This document shows positions 1 to 7,098 of a stretch of DNA of 20,042 nt, in pieces. The notes below the pieces were generated by a model, which was not told the origin of the DNA, did no database searches, and saw only the letters and a program-made list of their open reading frames with translations. The position numbers and the translations under genes were made by a program. Position 1 is the stretch's first letter, and every line of letters begins with the position of its first letter. The stretch spans positions 6,934 to 26,975 of IMG/VR virus record IMGVR_UViG_3300030085_002148; one strand, 5' to 3'. The DNA comes from a virus.

Positions 1-1
1 T

Positions 2-1168
2 TATGAGCCAAGAATGAAAATACTCAAAAACGCAGGATTTTTTACAGTGCTTGAAGAACAAGCTTGGGATTATCCAAAAGATGGTATAGTTTATCGTTGT
101 AACTCTTATGCTAAATCACAACAACTAGGATATACCTCTAAATATCCAAGATTTGCAGTAGCTCTAAAACAACGAATGACTGAGACAGCAACTACAACTT
201 TGCAAGATGTATTATGGGTAGTAGGTCGTACAGGCACCGTAAACCCAACAGGTGTTGTAGACCCTGTTGTTTTAGATGACGCCACTATATCTCGTGTTAC
301 TCTTCATAATATAGGTATTATCGAAGAACACGGTCTTGGGCTAGGTGATACAATTCAGATTGAGCGTGCTGGTGGTGTAATACCTAAATTTATTGGAGTA
401 GTTGACCATTCTGAACACGGAATAAAAATTAATAAAAATCATGCTGAACAGACCATTGGTGTGCAGACAAAGAGAGATGGTCCTAGACTAATGGTTACTG
501 ATAAGAATAATATAAGTTCTATAAAATTTTTAGAGTATTTTATAAGAATTTTAGAGATTAAAGGATTAGGCCCCGCATCTGTTAAAAAGATGGGGCTTAC
601 TCATCCAGTAGATCTTTTTGAAGATCAAAACTGGGATAAACTTGGAGCCAATGGCTCTAAGGTCGAAGCTGAGATAGAAAGAACTAAAACTAAACCTTAT
701 GATATTGTTCTTGCTTCCCTTGGTATCTCTGGAGTTGGTAGACGAGCGGCTAAACTTATAGTCAGTAAGATTCCAGCTTTTAGAAATCTAAGAGACATTG
801 AAACCACAGAAATAAAAGGTATAGGTCCTTCTACAGTAGAATCAGTTTTATCTTGGCTTGACGAAAACGAAGAGTGGGTACATACTCTACCTCTTCAACT
901 TGAACAGAATGTCACGGTTGAAGACGTTGTAGGAACTCCTGCTCGAAAAGTGTGTATTACAGGCAAACTGGATATGACACGTAATGATCTAGGTGATCGC
1001 TTAGATAAGTTAGGATTCAAAGTAACATCAACTGTCACTAAAGATTGTTATGCTCTTATTACTGGCGGTGATACAACGTCATCTAAATATAAGCGTGCTG
1101 TTACTCTTGGTATAACCATCATTGACTATTGGTCAAGCCAAAAAAATGTGTTATCTGGTGATTTTTAA
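2..1168 (+). CDS. ligA: NAD-dependent DNA ligase, 5'-partial, lacking the zinc finger
   Basis: Seals nicks in DNA with NAD as cofactor, probably joining lagging-strand fragments. The frame is open to the left edge, so the gene starts outside the window; the ATG at 14 lies inside the adenylation domain. Numbered from that ATG: end of the adenylation domain (DGIVYR at 23-28 for the family's DGVVIK; PRFAVALK at 45-52), OB fold (VGRTGTVNPTG at 70-80, RVTLHN at 94-99, RAGGVIP at 118-124), helix-hairpin-helix region (IKGLGPASV at 182-190, LGISGVGRRAAK at 236-247, IKGIGPSTV at 267-275) and a BRCT domain (about 309-372). There is no cysteine between C29 and C314, so the four-cysteine zinc finger normally found between OB and HhH domains is absent. 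The catalytic KxDG lysine must lie upstream. T5 splits its ligase into two genes; whether this one is split cannot be seen here. Confidence 0.93.
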   Translation, partial: YEPRMKILKNAGFFTVLEEQAWDYPKDGIVYRCNSYAKSQQLGYTSKYPRFAVALKQRMTETATTTLQDVLWVVGRTGTVNPTGVVDPVVLDDATISRVTLHNIGIIEEHGLGLGDTIQIERAGGVIPKFIGVVDHSEHGIKINKNHAEQTIGVQTKRDGPRLMVTDKNNISSIKFLEYFIRILEIKGLGPASVKKMGLTHPVDLFEDQNWDKLGANGSKVEAEIERTKTKPYDIVLASLGISGVGRRAAKLIVSKIPAFRNLRDIETTEIKGIGPSTVESVLSWLDENEEWVHTLPLQLEQNVTVEDVVGTPARKVCITGKLDMTRNDLGDRLDKLGFKVTSTVTKDCYALITGGDTTSSKYKRAVTLGITIIDYWSSQKNVLSGDF

Positions 1169-1212
1169 TAAAAAGAAAAAGAACCAGGATACCAAAATCC
1201 GCAACATTTCAG

Positions 1213-1241
1213 TTGCTTGTTATAAAGTTTTTCTGTAATAT
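1213..1241 (+). promoter_or_regulatory. Possible sigma70-type promoter for the D5-like gene
   Basis: TTGCTT at 1213-1218 and TAATAT at 1236-1241 are separated by 17 bases. The match is 3 of 6 for the -35 box and 4 of 6 for the -10 box, so this is weak. The spacing and the isolated position ahead of an apparently well-expressed gene are the main support. Confidence 0.3.
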
Positions 1242-1271
1242 CTCTATATAAAGTCAAGAGAAAAACAAACT

Positions 1272-1301
1272 CTTGAAAATTCAACAAAACTTAAGTTCAA
1301 G
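1272..1301 (+). promoter_or_regulatory. Inverted repeat CTTGAA/TTCAAG upstream of the D5-like gene (possible operator)
   Basis: CTTGAA at 1272-1277 is mirrored by TTCAAG at 1296-1301, 18 bases apart. A tighter near-palindrome, TTGAA-AA-TTCAA, starts at 1274. The right arm runs into the Shine-Dalgarno AAGGGG (1299-1304) of the gene starting at 1314. A protein bound here, or an RNA fold, could affect that gene. Autoregulation by the HTH protein is an inference. Confidence 0.35.
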
Positions 1302-1313
1302 GGGAACAAATAC

Positions 1314-1997
1314 ATGTCTAAGTTTGAATATACTGATGAAATGGTTACTCGCATGCACGACGTTGCAGGTTCAGGTGTAACCGAAGAAATTATCGAATCA
1401 CTCATGGGTGAGTTCGATTTTCCGCGTCGTTCTGTAACAGCTAAATTGCGTAAGCTGGGTTACGACGTACCTAAAAAGCCAGGAGCAGCTCCTGTCTTTT
1501 CTGCTGACGAAACTGATGCTCTTGCATCTTTCTTGGAAGCAAATTCTGGCAATCTGACTGCCGAAGAAATCGCTGACCAGTTTGCTGGTAGTAAGTTTAC
1601 TGCACGTCAGATCAATGGTAAAGCTCTCTCACTGGAAATGACCTCGCATGTCAAGCCAGCTGAGAAAAAGGTTACCCCACGTACTTACTCTGAGGACGAA
1701 GAAGCTAAGATCACTTCAATGGTCGAGGGCGGATCTTACCTTGAAGAAGTTGCAGACGCAATGGGTCGTTCTGTTAACTCTATCCGTGGCAAGTTGCTGT
1801 CAATGGGCCTCAAGGCTCCTCAGCGTGATAAAAAAGCTGTTAAGTCTGACCCATATGAGGGTATCGATGATATGCTTGATCAGACTGTCGAAGAGATTGC
1901 AACATCTTTTGACAAAACAGTTCGTGGTGTCAAAACAGTACTTACCCGCCGGGGTTTGAGCTGTGCTGATTACACACCTAAAGCTGCTGGTGAGTAA
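1314..1997 (+). CDS. Tandem helix-turn-helix DNA-binding protein, T5 D5-like regulator
   Basis: A 227-aa protein built from four similar units at about residues 6-55, 62-112, 125-170 and 181-218. Each has an acidic helix, a helix like LTAEEIADQF, TVEEIATSF or YLEEVADAM, and a basic recognition-like helix such as RSVTAKLRKLGY or NSIRGKLLSMGL, which reads as repeated small HTH domains. The place after the ligase matches the T5 D5 DNA-binding regulator, but homology is inferred from position and architecture, not alignment. Codon choice differs from the neighbours (more CGT, AAG, CTG, GGT and GC-ending codons), suggesting high expression, as expected for an abundant DNA-coating or transcription factor. 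AAGGGG at 1299-1304 lies nine bases before the ATG. The gene is monocistronic-looking, with its own upstream gap. Confidence 0.7.
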   Translation: MSKFEYTDEMVTRMHDVAGSGVTEEIIESLMGEFDFPRRSVTAKLRKLGYDVPKKPGAAPVFSADETDALASFLEANSGNLTAEEIADQFAGSKFTARQINGKALSLEMTSHVKPAEKKVTPRTYSEDEEAKITSMVEGGSYLEEVADAMGRSVNSIRGKLLSMGLKAPQRDKKAVKSDPYEGIDDMLDQTVEEIATSFDKTVRGVKTVLTRRGLSCADYTPKAAGE

Positions 1998-2004
1998 TCA
2001 CTAT

Positions 2005-2024
2005 CTTAACTTTTAATTGTTAAG
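2005..2024 (+). other. Small AT-rich hairpin before the amidinotransferase gene
   Basis: CTTAAC (2005-2010) pairs with GTTAAG (2019-2024) around an 8-base TTTTAATT loop. The right arm overlaps the first two bases of the Shine-Dalgarno AGGAGG at 2023-2028. There is no T-run, so it is not a classical terminator. It may slightly mask the ribosome site. Confidence 0.3.
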
Positions 2025-2028
2025 GAGG
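2023..2028 (+). promoter_or_regulatory. Ribosome binding site that decides the start at 2039
   Basis: A perfect AGGAGG ends one base before a GTG at 2030, too close for initiation there, but ten bases before the ATG at 2039. This favours ATG 2039 over the GTG. Confidence 0.75.
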
Positions 2029-2038
2029 GGTGGCAGAT

Positions 2039-3109
2039 ATGCCATCCCTTATTTTTATGAAAAAACCACAGGCATATACAGAGTTTCAACCTTTAGAAGA
2101 AGTGTTGATAGGTAGGTGTTATGATAATAACTTTATAGACTCTCTAGATATCCCTTTTACGAAACAAACAAGAAGTCTGATGACTCATCTTATAGATGAG
2201 ACTGAAGAAGATTATCAGACATTAGTAAAAACCTTAGAATCTTTAGGAGTTACAGTAAGAAGACCTTCTAAAGATGCATATGTAAAAGGAATGGGGCATC
2301 ATCTTGCAGGAGGTTATCTAATGACTCCTAGAGATGATCAAATTGTCATAGACAATAAAATTATTTTTGGACAGTGGCACACCTCTCTAGGTAAAGGTTT
2401 TGCGCTGCCGCTATCTCATTATAAAAAACATTTTTTACCAGACCCTGTATTTAAAAAGATAGATTGTTCATCTATAGTAAGGTTGGGTGAACATATTATA
2501 GTTGATAACAACGAGTTCTCAAATAGACCGAAACATGTTGAAAAACTTAAAACATATTTTGAGCCTTTAGGTTATAAAATTATATATACAAAAACTCACG
2601 ACTTTAAATTTAAAAATAAGCTATCTCACGCAGATTCAGTGTTTGCGATTTTAAAACCTGGTTTAATTCTTCATGGAGCAGAAGATAGTCACTATTCTGA
2701 AAATATTTTTTCTGGGTGGGATTATATAAAAGTAGATCCTGAAGACTTAATGAAACGCTCTCTAAATTTTCAAACTTTTTTAAGACAAAAAAAGGGTTAT
2801 CAAGAGACATGTTCTTATGCTTTTGAGGATAAAAAGTATAATGATGAAGAATGGTTTAACTTTTTAAATAGTTGGTTTACTTCTCTCATGGGCTACTCTA
2901 AAGAAACATATTTTGATGTGAATTGTTTAGTAGTAGATGAAAGTAATGTTATTTTTTCTGGACATAACCCGATTGTTTTTAAAGAGCTAGAAAAAAGACA
3001 GATTAATCCCATAGTGTGTCCTTTTAGACATAGGTTGTTCTGGGATGGAGGCACTCATTGTTTAACTCTTGATTTAAAAAGAAAAGGCTCCCGTGAAAGA
3101 TATCTCTAA
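2039..3109 (+). CDS. Amidinotransferase (arginine:glycine amidinotransferase-like)
   Basis: Likely transfers an amidino group from arginine to an amine via a cysteine intermediate. The 356-aa chain follows the guanidino-modifying fold: PLEEVLIG at 18-25, TPRDD at 96-100 followed by N-KIIF, a DCSSIVRLGEH stretch at 142-152 resembling the DAADFIRAGRD segment of vertebrate mitochondrial amidinotransferase, HADSVF at 197-202 (family HIDATF, with catalytic His), and GGTHC at 337-341 followed by TLDLKRKG, matching the family's GGFHC...RRRG around the nucleophilic cysteine (C341). The match is closer to transferases than to dimethylargininase or deiminases. The next gene starts inside its 3' end (17-base overlap). 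In a phage the product is unknown; a guanidino metabolite or modification of a phage amine are both possible. Specificity cannot be read from sequence. Confidence 0.82.
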   Translation: MPSLIFMKKPQAYTEFQPLEEVLIGRCYDNNFIDSLDIPFTKQTRSLMTHLIDETEEDYQTLVKTLESLGVTVRRPSKDAYVKGMGHHLAGGYLMTPRDDQIVIDNKIIFGQWHTSLGKGFALPLSHYKKHFLPDPVFKKIDCSSIVRLGEHIIVDNNEFSNRPKHVEKLKTYFEPLGYKIIYTKTHDFKFKNKLSHADSVFAILKPGLILHGAEDSHYSENIFSGWDYIKVDPEDLMKRSLNFQTFLRQKKGYQETCSYAFEDKKYNDEEWFNFLNSWFTSLMGYSKETYFDVNCLVVDESNVIFSGHNPIVFKELEKRQINPIVCPFRHRLFWDGGTHCLTLDLKRKGSRERYL

Positions 3110-3554
3110 TCATAAAAAAGACATAGAAGAATGGATACAAAGGATTGGTATAGTACAAAATACAAAACACCCTATCTGCCCTTATGCAAAAAAAGCAAAA
3201 TACTGGATTTATCCGTATGAAGACAGGTTGTCTCTACAAATGAGAGCTGGTTTTTTTGATCATAGATATGATTTGTTTATATGCTTGCCAACTAATCAGT
3301 ATATAACAGTAGATGAAGCTAAATACTATGAATATAACTGTAATTTACATGCAAAAGACACTATCACTCTTTTAGATCACCCTGACGACCCAGGATATAT
3401 AGACGGAGTAAGCACAAGTAATGGAAAATATGTTATATTCTTAATTCAAGATAAAAAAGGATTAATAGATGCAAGAAAACATTTACATAAAACCTCTTAT
3501 TATGATTCTTGGTCTAAAGAGTATTATGAAAAAATTGTAGGTAATAGTAAATGA
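3093..3554 (+). CDS. Conserved-looking hypothetical protein with an HPICPYAK motif
   Basis: A 153-aa protein of unknown function. Its GTG start has AAGG five bases upstream and overlaps the amidinotransferase gene by 17 bases, so the two are probably co-translated. Near the N-terminus, after a WIQRIGIV segment, is HPICPYAKKAKYW. A Cys-Pro-aromatic-Ala pattern at this position recalls DUF1415-type proteins (CPFA), but the similarity is confined to that motif and I do not claim membership. Only two cysteines are visible, in HPICPYAK and YEYNCN. No membrane segment or signal peptide is seen. Its stop overlaps the next ATG (ATGA). Context suggests a partner of the amidinotransferase. Confidence 0.7.
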   Translation: MKDISNHKKDIEEWIQRIGIVQNTKHPICPYAKKAKYWIYPYEDRLSLQMRAGFFDHRYDLFICLPTNQYITVDEAKYYEYNCNLHAKDTITLLDHPDDPGYIDGVSTSNGKYVIFLIQDKKGLIDARKHLHKTSYYDSWSKEYYEKIVGNSK

Positions 3555-3856
3555 CACCCTTTCTCTTAGATGACTTAGAAGATTCTACTCTCGATGCTGT
3601 TCTGTCTTTAGAACCAAAAGTAAGAGTAGAGTATTATCGTAAAATAGCTAGAAAATATTTTCCAGAAGTGAAAGAAAACTCTAGTGAGTTTGAAGAATTA
3701 CTTGAGTATTATAATAGTTCTTTTTATGTAGAAAAAATGTATAGAAGTAATAAGTTTTTTCAAGAAAAATTTACAATAGTTTATACTGATAAAGGATTTA
3801 TCCGTAACATCATTGCAGATATGTATTATGCCGATGATGATCTCATAACTCATTAA
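3551..3856 (+). CDS. Hypothetical protein, third gene of the amidinotransferase cluster
   Basis: A 101-aa, acidic and tyrosine-rich protein that I do not recognise. It starts at an ATGA junction with the preceding gene, which strongly supports translation. The N-terminal half (VRVEYYRKIARKYFPEV at about 24-40) looks helical. There are no cysteines, no signal peptide and no clear nucleotide-binding motif. It ends 62 bases before the next gene, and a promoter lies in that gap, so it is the last gene of the amidinotransferase cluster. A small accessory or adaptor role is only a guess. Confidence 0.65.
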   Translation: MTPFLLDDLEDSTLDAVLSLEPKVRVEYYRKIARKYFPEVKENSSEFEELLEYYNSSFYVEKMYRSNKFFQEKFTIVYTDKGFIRNIIADMYYADDDLITH

Positions 3857-3864
3857 ATCATATC

Positions 3865-3893
3865 TTGCACAGTCCTCCTTAAATTGTTATAAT
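3865..3893 (+). promoter_or_regulatory. Sigma70-type promoter with extended -10, driving the replication genes
   Basis: TTGCAC (3865-3870), a 17-base spacer and a perfect TATAAT (3888-3893) preceded by TGT, giving an extended -10 TGTTATAAT. Transcription would begin near 3900. AGGAGA at 3908-3913 then precedes the ATG at 3919 by five bases, giving a very short leader. This is the best promoter seen in the window. It uses host-type consensus boxes, so the host RNA polymerase could read it. Confidence 0.72.
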
Positions 3894-3918
3894 TAGGCAT
3901 AATTTACAGGAGATATCA

Positions 3919-4683
3919 ATGGCAGAAATTACAGAAGCGAAAATTCGTCAAGCTATCTGGATGCTTAAAGCAAATAAGACTAAGAAGTCTGTTTGTGAAC
4001 ATCTTGGTATTGCTTATAATACAAAACGTCTTGATAACATCATTAAAGAATTCCATGAAAAATTAGAACGCGAAGCTGAATTAAAAAAGAAAGCTCGCAA
4101 TAAGATATTTACTAAAGTTGAAAAACAAGGTATTGCAGACGCGTACCTTGGGGGTGAAACTCAATCCGCATTAGCAAAACAGTTTCACATCTCTCCACAA
4201 AGAATCAAAAAAATTCTAATCGACATGAACGTGCCTATCCGCGCTAGAGGCAAAGGCAAAGCCGCACAAGTAGATCACGTTATTCAAGATTTAGAAGTTA
4301 AATTTGTTAAAGGCGATAAAGTATTCCTAGCTGCAGAAAATACTTTTGCAGATGTTCGTGAAGTGTACGACGAAGAGTGGCTAGAGGCACATGAAAACGG
4401 CTTTCAAAAATATGTTGAAATATACCCCTTTAAACCGGGTCGTAATGGTATGTCAGGCAAGTACTCAGAACCTGCACAAGGCGTTCATTATGAAATTTAT
4501 TGGATGTTAGAAGGAGAAGTTTTGCCTACTCGTAAACTAAATGCTTTTTTACATCAACGCGAAAAAGTTAGTAAAGTTATTGAAGAAACAGGTAGAGAAT
4601 CTTACCTAATTTATAAAACAGATGATTATGGCGGTTATAAAACCGTCACTCGTGATAAACTATTCCCTGTTAAGGTTACTTAA
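3919..4683 (+). CDS. Helix-turn-helix DNA-binding protein ahead of the helicase
   Basis: A 254-aa basic protein. The N-terminal part carries two HTH-like segments: KKSVCEHLGIAYNTKRLDNII at about 22-42 and SALAKQFHISPQRIKKIL at about 83-100, the latter a textbook resolvase/sigma-like HTH. Between them lies a charged, coiled stretch (about 44-62). The rest (about 117-254) is a mixed alpha/beta domain with many aromatics that I do not recognise. It is the first gene after the promoter at 3865-3893, and its TAA overlaps the helicase ATG (TAATG), so it is co-expressed with the replication proteins. It could be a replication initiator or origin-binding factor, a helicase loader or a regulator; context favours a replication role but nothing proves it. 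Confidence 0.7.
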   Translation: MAEITEAKIRQAIWMLKANKTKKSVCEHLGIAYNTKRLDNIIKEFHEKLEREAELKKKARNKIFTKVEKQGIADAYLGGETQSALAKQFHISPQRIKKILIDMNVPIRARGKGKAAQVDHVIQDLEVKFVKGDKVFLAAENTFADVREVYDEEWLEAHENGFQKYVEIYPFKPGRNGMSGKYSEPAQGVHYEIYWMLEGEVLPTRKLNAFLHQREKVSKVIEETGRESYLIYKTDDYGGYKTVTRDKLFPVKVT

Positions 4684-6071
4684 TGGCAATTGACCTACAA
4701 AAGCTTACTCTGCGTAGATTATTAGATACGCAGAGTAATGATCTATACTCTAAACTACTGAATCAATATTTTACAGGTATTAACTCAGTATTATATGATA
4801 AAATTAAATCTTTTTATAAAGCTAATACTCGTCTGCCTTCTACAGATGAGATTCTTGCGTTACGGAAGGATACTGGCTTACAAGAGTATATTGAAAACCA
4901 AATTTGTTCAGAAGATAATCAAAATGAACAAATTGCAGATGAGTTTTTAGTAGCACAACTACAAGACTACTATATACGAGATGAGACTATCCACTTTATG
5001 GATAAACTAGTAGATGATTTAGATGATCTTGAGAAAGTGGAGGTTGTAGATAAGTTTCAAAATCATTTGTTACATCTTAATCAAGCTATTCCCCATGACG
5101 ACGAACTTTATGATATTGCAGAACTAGATTTCTTTCCGTCTGAAGATGATTTTAGAATTTATCCATCAGGACTATCATCAGAATTTGATGCTGTAAACGG
5201 GGGTTTTGCAACACAAGAACTTATTCTATTGGGTGGCAGAAGAGGCTCAGGTAAATCAATTATTTCTTTAAACTTAGCTATCAATAGGTTTTTACAAGGT
5301 AATACTGTAGCATTTTTTACTATTGAAATGCGTTATAAAGAAGTCTATGACAGGGTATTAGCAATCGTATCAGGAGTTCCTTTTCTTGATATTTTTAGAA
5401 ATCAACTAAATGACACGCAAAGAATACAATTAGCAAAGGCAAAATTTGATACATTCTATAAACCCTCAGAAAAAGTAGATGATTTGATGAAGCATTTAGA
5501 GTATACAAAAGATTTTAAAAACTTTGAAAAAAGAGTGAAAATTGAAAAGCCAGATATGAAAGAGCATAGATTATTCATGATTGATGATGAGTCTCTCACT
5601 CTTAACAGGATTGATCACTACTGTAATATGTTTGCATCAAAGTACCCTAATTTTAATATGGGTGTTGTAGATTATATCAATATTGTTAAACATGACAATC
5701 AAAAAGATTGGCAAACACAGATTACTATAGCCGATAATCTTAAATCATTATCTCGTAAGTATGATATTACTATGATATCTCCTTATCAAATTGATGCTTC
5801 TGGGGAAGCAAGATTTGCAAAAGGTATTTTAGATTCAGCAGATAGAAGTTTTAACTTTTTTCCACCACCTGAAACAGAAGAACGCACACTAGAAAATAAA
5901 ATAACAATACACACAACAAAAATGAGAAATGGCAGGCATATGAGTTTTGACGTACACATGGACTGGTCTTGTGTTAAGATTAACCCTAACATGTCTGAAG
6001 TCGTGAGTGAAAAACCACATGCGGCTGTAAAATTCGGATCAGATAAACAGGAAGGTTCTAAAGATTTATGA
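4683..6071 (+). CDS. dnaB: Replicative DNA helicase, DnaB/RecA-fold
   Basis: Unwinds DNA ahead of the polymerase as a hexameric ATPase. The 462-aa chain has a helical N-terminal domain (about 1-135) and a RecA-type core: Walker A GGRRGSGKS at 184-192, the FFTIEM strand at 211-216 (family F-S-EM), Walker B GVVDYINIV at 327-335 and a SPYQID segment at 366-371 in the place of DnaB's LSQLNR. It is about the usual DnaB length. The C-terminus (about 435-462) is polar and probably disordered. Its ATG overlaps the upstream stop by one base and its TGA forms an ATGA with the next small ORF, fixing it in a coupled helicase-primase-polymerase operon. Confidence 0.92.
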   Translation: MAIDLQKLTLRRLLDTQSNDLYSKLLNQYFTGINSVLYDKIKSFYKANTRLPSTDEILALRKDTGLQEYIENQICSEDNQNEQIADEFLVAQLQDYYIRDETIHFMDKLVDDLDDLEKVEVVDKFQNHLLHLNQAIPHDDELYDIAELDFFPSEDDFRIYPSGLSSEFDAVNGGFATQELILLGGRRGSGKSIISLNLAINRFLQGNTVAFFTIEMRYKEVYDRVLAIVSGVPFLDIFRNQLNDTQRIQLAKAKFDTFYKPSEKVDDLMKHLEYTKDFKNFEKRVKIEKPDMKEHRLFMIDDESLTLNRIDHYCNMFASKYPNFNMGVVDYINIVKHDNQKDWQTQITIADNLKSLSRKYDITMISPYQIDASGEARFAKGILDSADRSFNFFPPPETEERTLENKITIHTTKMRNGRHMSFDVHMDWSCVKINPNMSEVVSEKPHAAVKFGSDKQEGSKDL

Positions 6072-6241
6072 AAGCAAAACTAGCGGCACTCCATCATTGG
6101 ATGGATACAGGATACTATAAGAAAAATGGTCAAATTGTTTGGGATTTATACTTACAATTACTTAGATATTGGGGAGTACTATCTCCAGACGAAAAACAAT
6201 TTATGGAAAATAGTAAAAAAATATTGTTGATAGGTAAGTAA
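6068..6241 (+). CDS. Small 57-aa protein between helicase and primase
   Basis: A short ORF beginning MKAKLAALHHWMDTGYYKKN and ending KKILLIGK. It opens at an ATGA junction with the helicase stop, and its TAA shares a base with the primase ATG (TAATG), so it fills the gap between the two exactly. That double coupling is the main evidence that it is real. It is basic, aromatic-rich (three Trp, four Tyr) and has no cysteines or signal peptide. I do not recognise the family. Its place suggests a small helicase- or primase-interacting factor, which is inference. Confidence 0.7.
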   Translation: MKAKLAALHHWMDTGYYKKNGQIVWDLYLQLLRYWGVLSPDEKQFMENSKKILLIGK

Positions 6242-7098
6242 TGGATTTAGTTGATCTTTTAAATCGTAGAGGGATTGAGTATCGCAAAACTAATAATCCA
6301 TCTGAGATTCTAATTAGTTGTACTAGTGGAGAACATATAGATAAATCTCCTAGTCTTTCGTATAATTTAGAAAAAAATATGTTCCATTGTTGGAGCTGTG
6401 GCTTTTCTGGTGGAGTAACTAAATTTATGCAGTCCATAGGAGAAACTATTAGACTAGATGTTGATAGTAAGCAACCTTTCAAAATTAAAAAACTTAAAGA
6501 TAAAATTAGAAAACTAGTAGAAATTGATGAGATTCATTTACCAGAAGAACGTCATATTTATAATGGAGAGTTTAAAGGTATAAGTGGAAGTGTTATGAAA
6601 GAGTTTCAAGCATTTACAACTCAACACCTTGGTCTGAAAGATTATATTTGCATACCTGTCTATCAATTTGGTAAACTTAAATTTATAGAAGGAAGATATG
6701 CAGGTATGATTGCAGGAAAACCTAAGTACTATCGTAGACCACAAGGTGCTCCTGTGTCTGAAATATTATTTCCTTTAGATAAAGTTAAAAATACTAACTA
6801 TGTAATACTAGTTGAAGGTATATTTGATATGTTGAATATGTGGCAGTTGGGATATAAGAATACTTTATGCATATTTGGTGCATCAAACTTTAATAGAAAA
6901 AAACTAGAAATTCTTGATCGTATAGGGGTAACAAGAGTTGATATAGTAATGGACCCTGACGCTCCTGGTCAGATGGCTGCTAGTAAAATAGCAGACCTAC
7001 TTAATACTCGTGATATTTATTCGCGCAACATTAAGCTACCAGTGGGTACAGACCCCGGTGATATAAACCAAAGGCAAGCGGAGAATTATTTAAAATGA
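6241..7098 (+). CDS. dnaG: DnaG-type DNA primase
   Basis: Makes RNA primers for DNA synthesis. The 285-aa protein starts with a zinc-ribbon-like domain: C27, H32, C50 and C53 in a CTSGEH...FHCWSCG arrangement, as in DnaG's CHC2 finger, followed by the usual G-x-FSGG. The catalytic Toprim domain shows VEGIFD at 191-196 (Glu192) and MDPDAPG at 237-243 with the DxD acidic pair (D238, D240). It is much shorter than bacterial DnaG (about 580 aa), lacking a C-terminal helicase-binding domain, which fits a compact phage primase working with the separate helicase encoded upstream. A one-base overlap with the 57-aa ORF and an ATGA junction with the polymerase tie it to the replication operon. Confidence 0.9.
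   Translation: MDLVDLLNRRGIEYRKTNNPSEILISCTSGEHIDKSPSLSYNLEKNMFHCWSCGFSGGVTKFMQSIGETIRLDVDSKQPFKIKKLKDKIRKLVEIDEIHLPEERHIYNGEFKGISGSVMKEFQAFTTQHLGLKDYICIPVYQFGKLKFIEGRYAGMIAGKPKYYRRPQGAPVSEILFPLDKVKNTNYVILVEGIFDMLNMWQLGYKNTLCIFGASNFNRKKLEILDRIGVTRVDIVMDPDAPGQMAASKIADLLNTRDIYSRNIKLPVGTDPGDINQRQAENYLK

Larger units (their letters stand above)
1169..1313 (+). other. Non-coding gap between ligase and D5-like gene
   Basis: No credible gene. It holds a small hairpin (GCAAC, loop ATTTCA, GTTGC at 1201-1216) followed about ten bases on by a short T-run, possibly a weak end signal for the ligase transcript. The octamer TATAAAGT occurs twice, at 1221 and 1247, 26 bases apart. A CTTGAA/TTCAAG inverted repeat lies just before the next gene. 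The layout suggests control of the downstream DNA-binding protein. Confidence 0.6.

Noticed and set aside
1648-1959. 103-aa + strand ORF inside the D5-like gene
   Set aside because: Alternative frame of a repeat-rich gene; leucine/arginine-rich chance translation.
2030-2032. GTG start for the amidinotransferase
   Set aside because: Only one base after AGGAGG; ATG 2039 has proper spacing.
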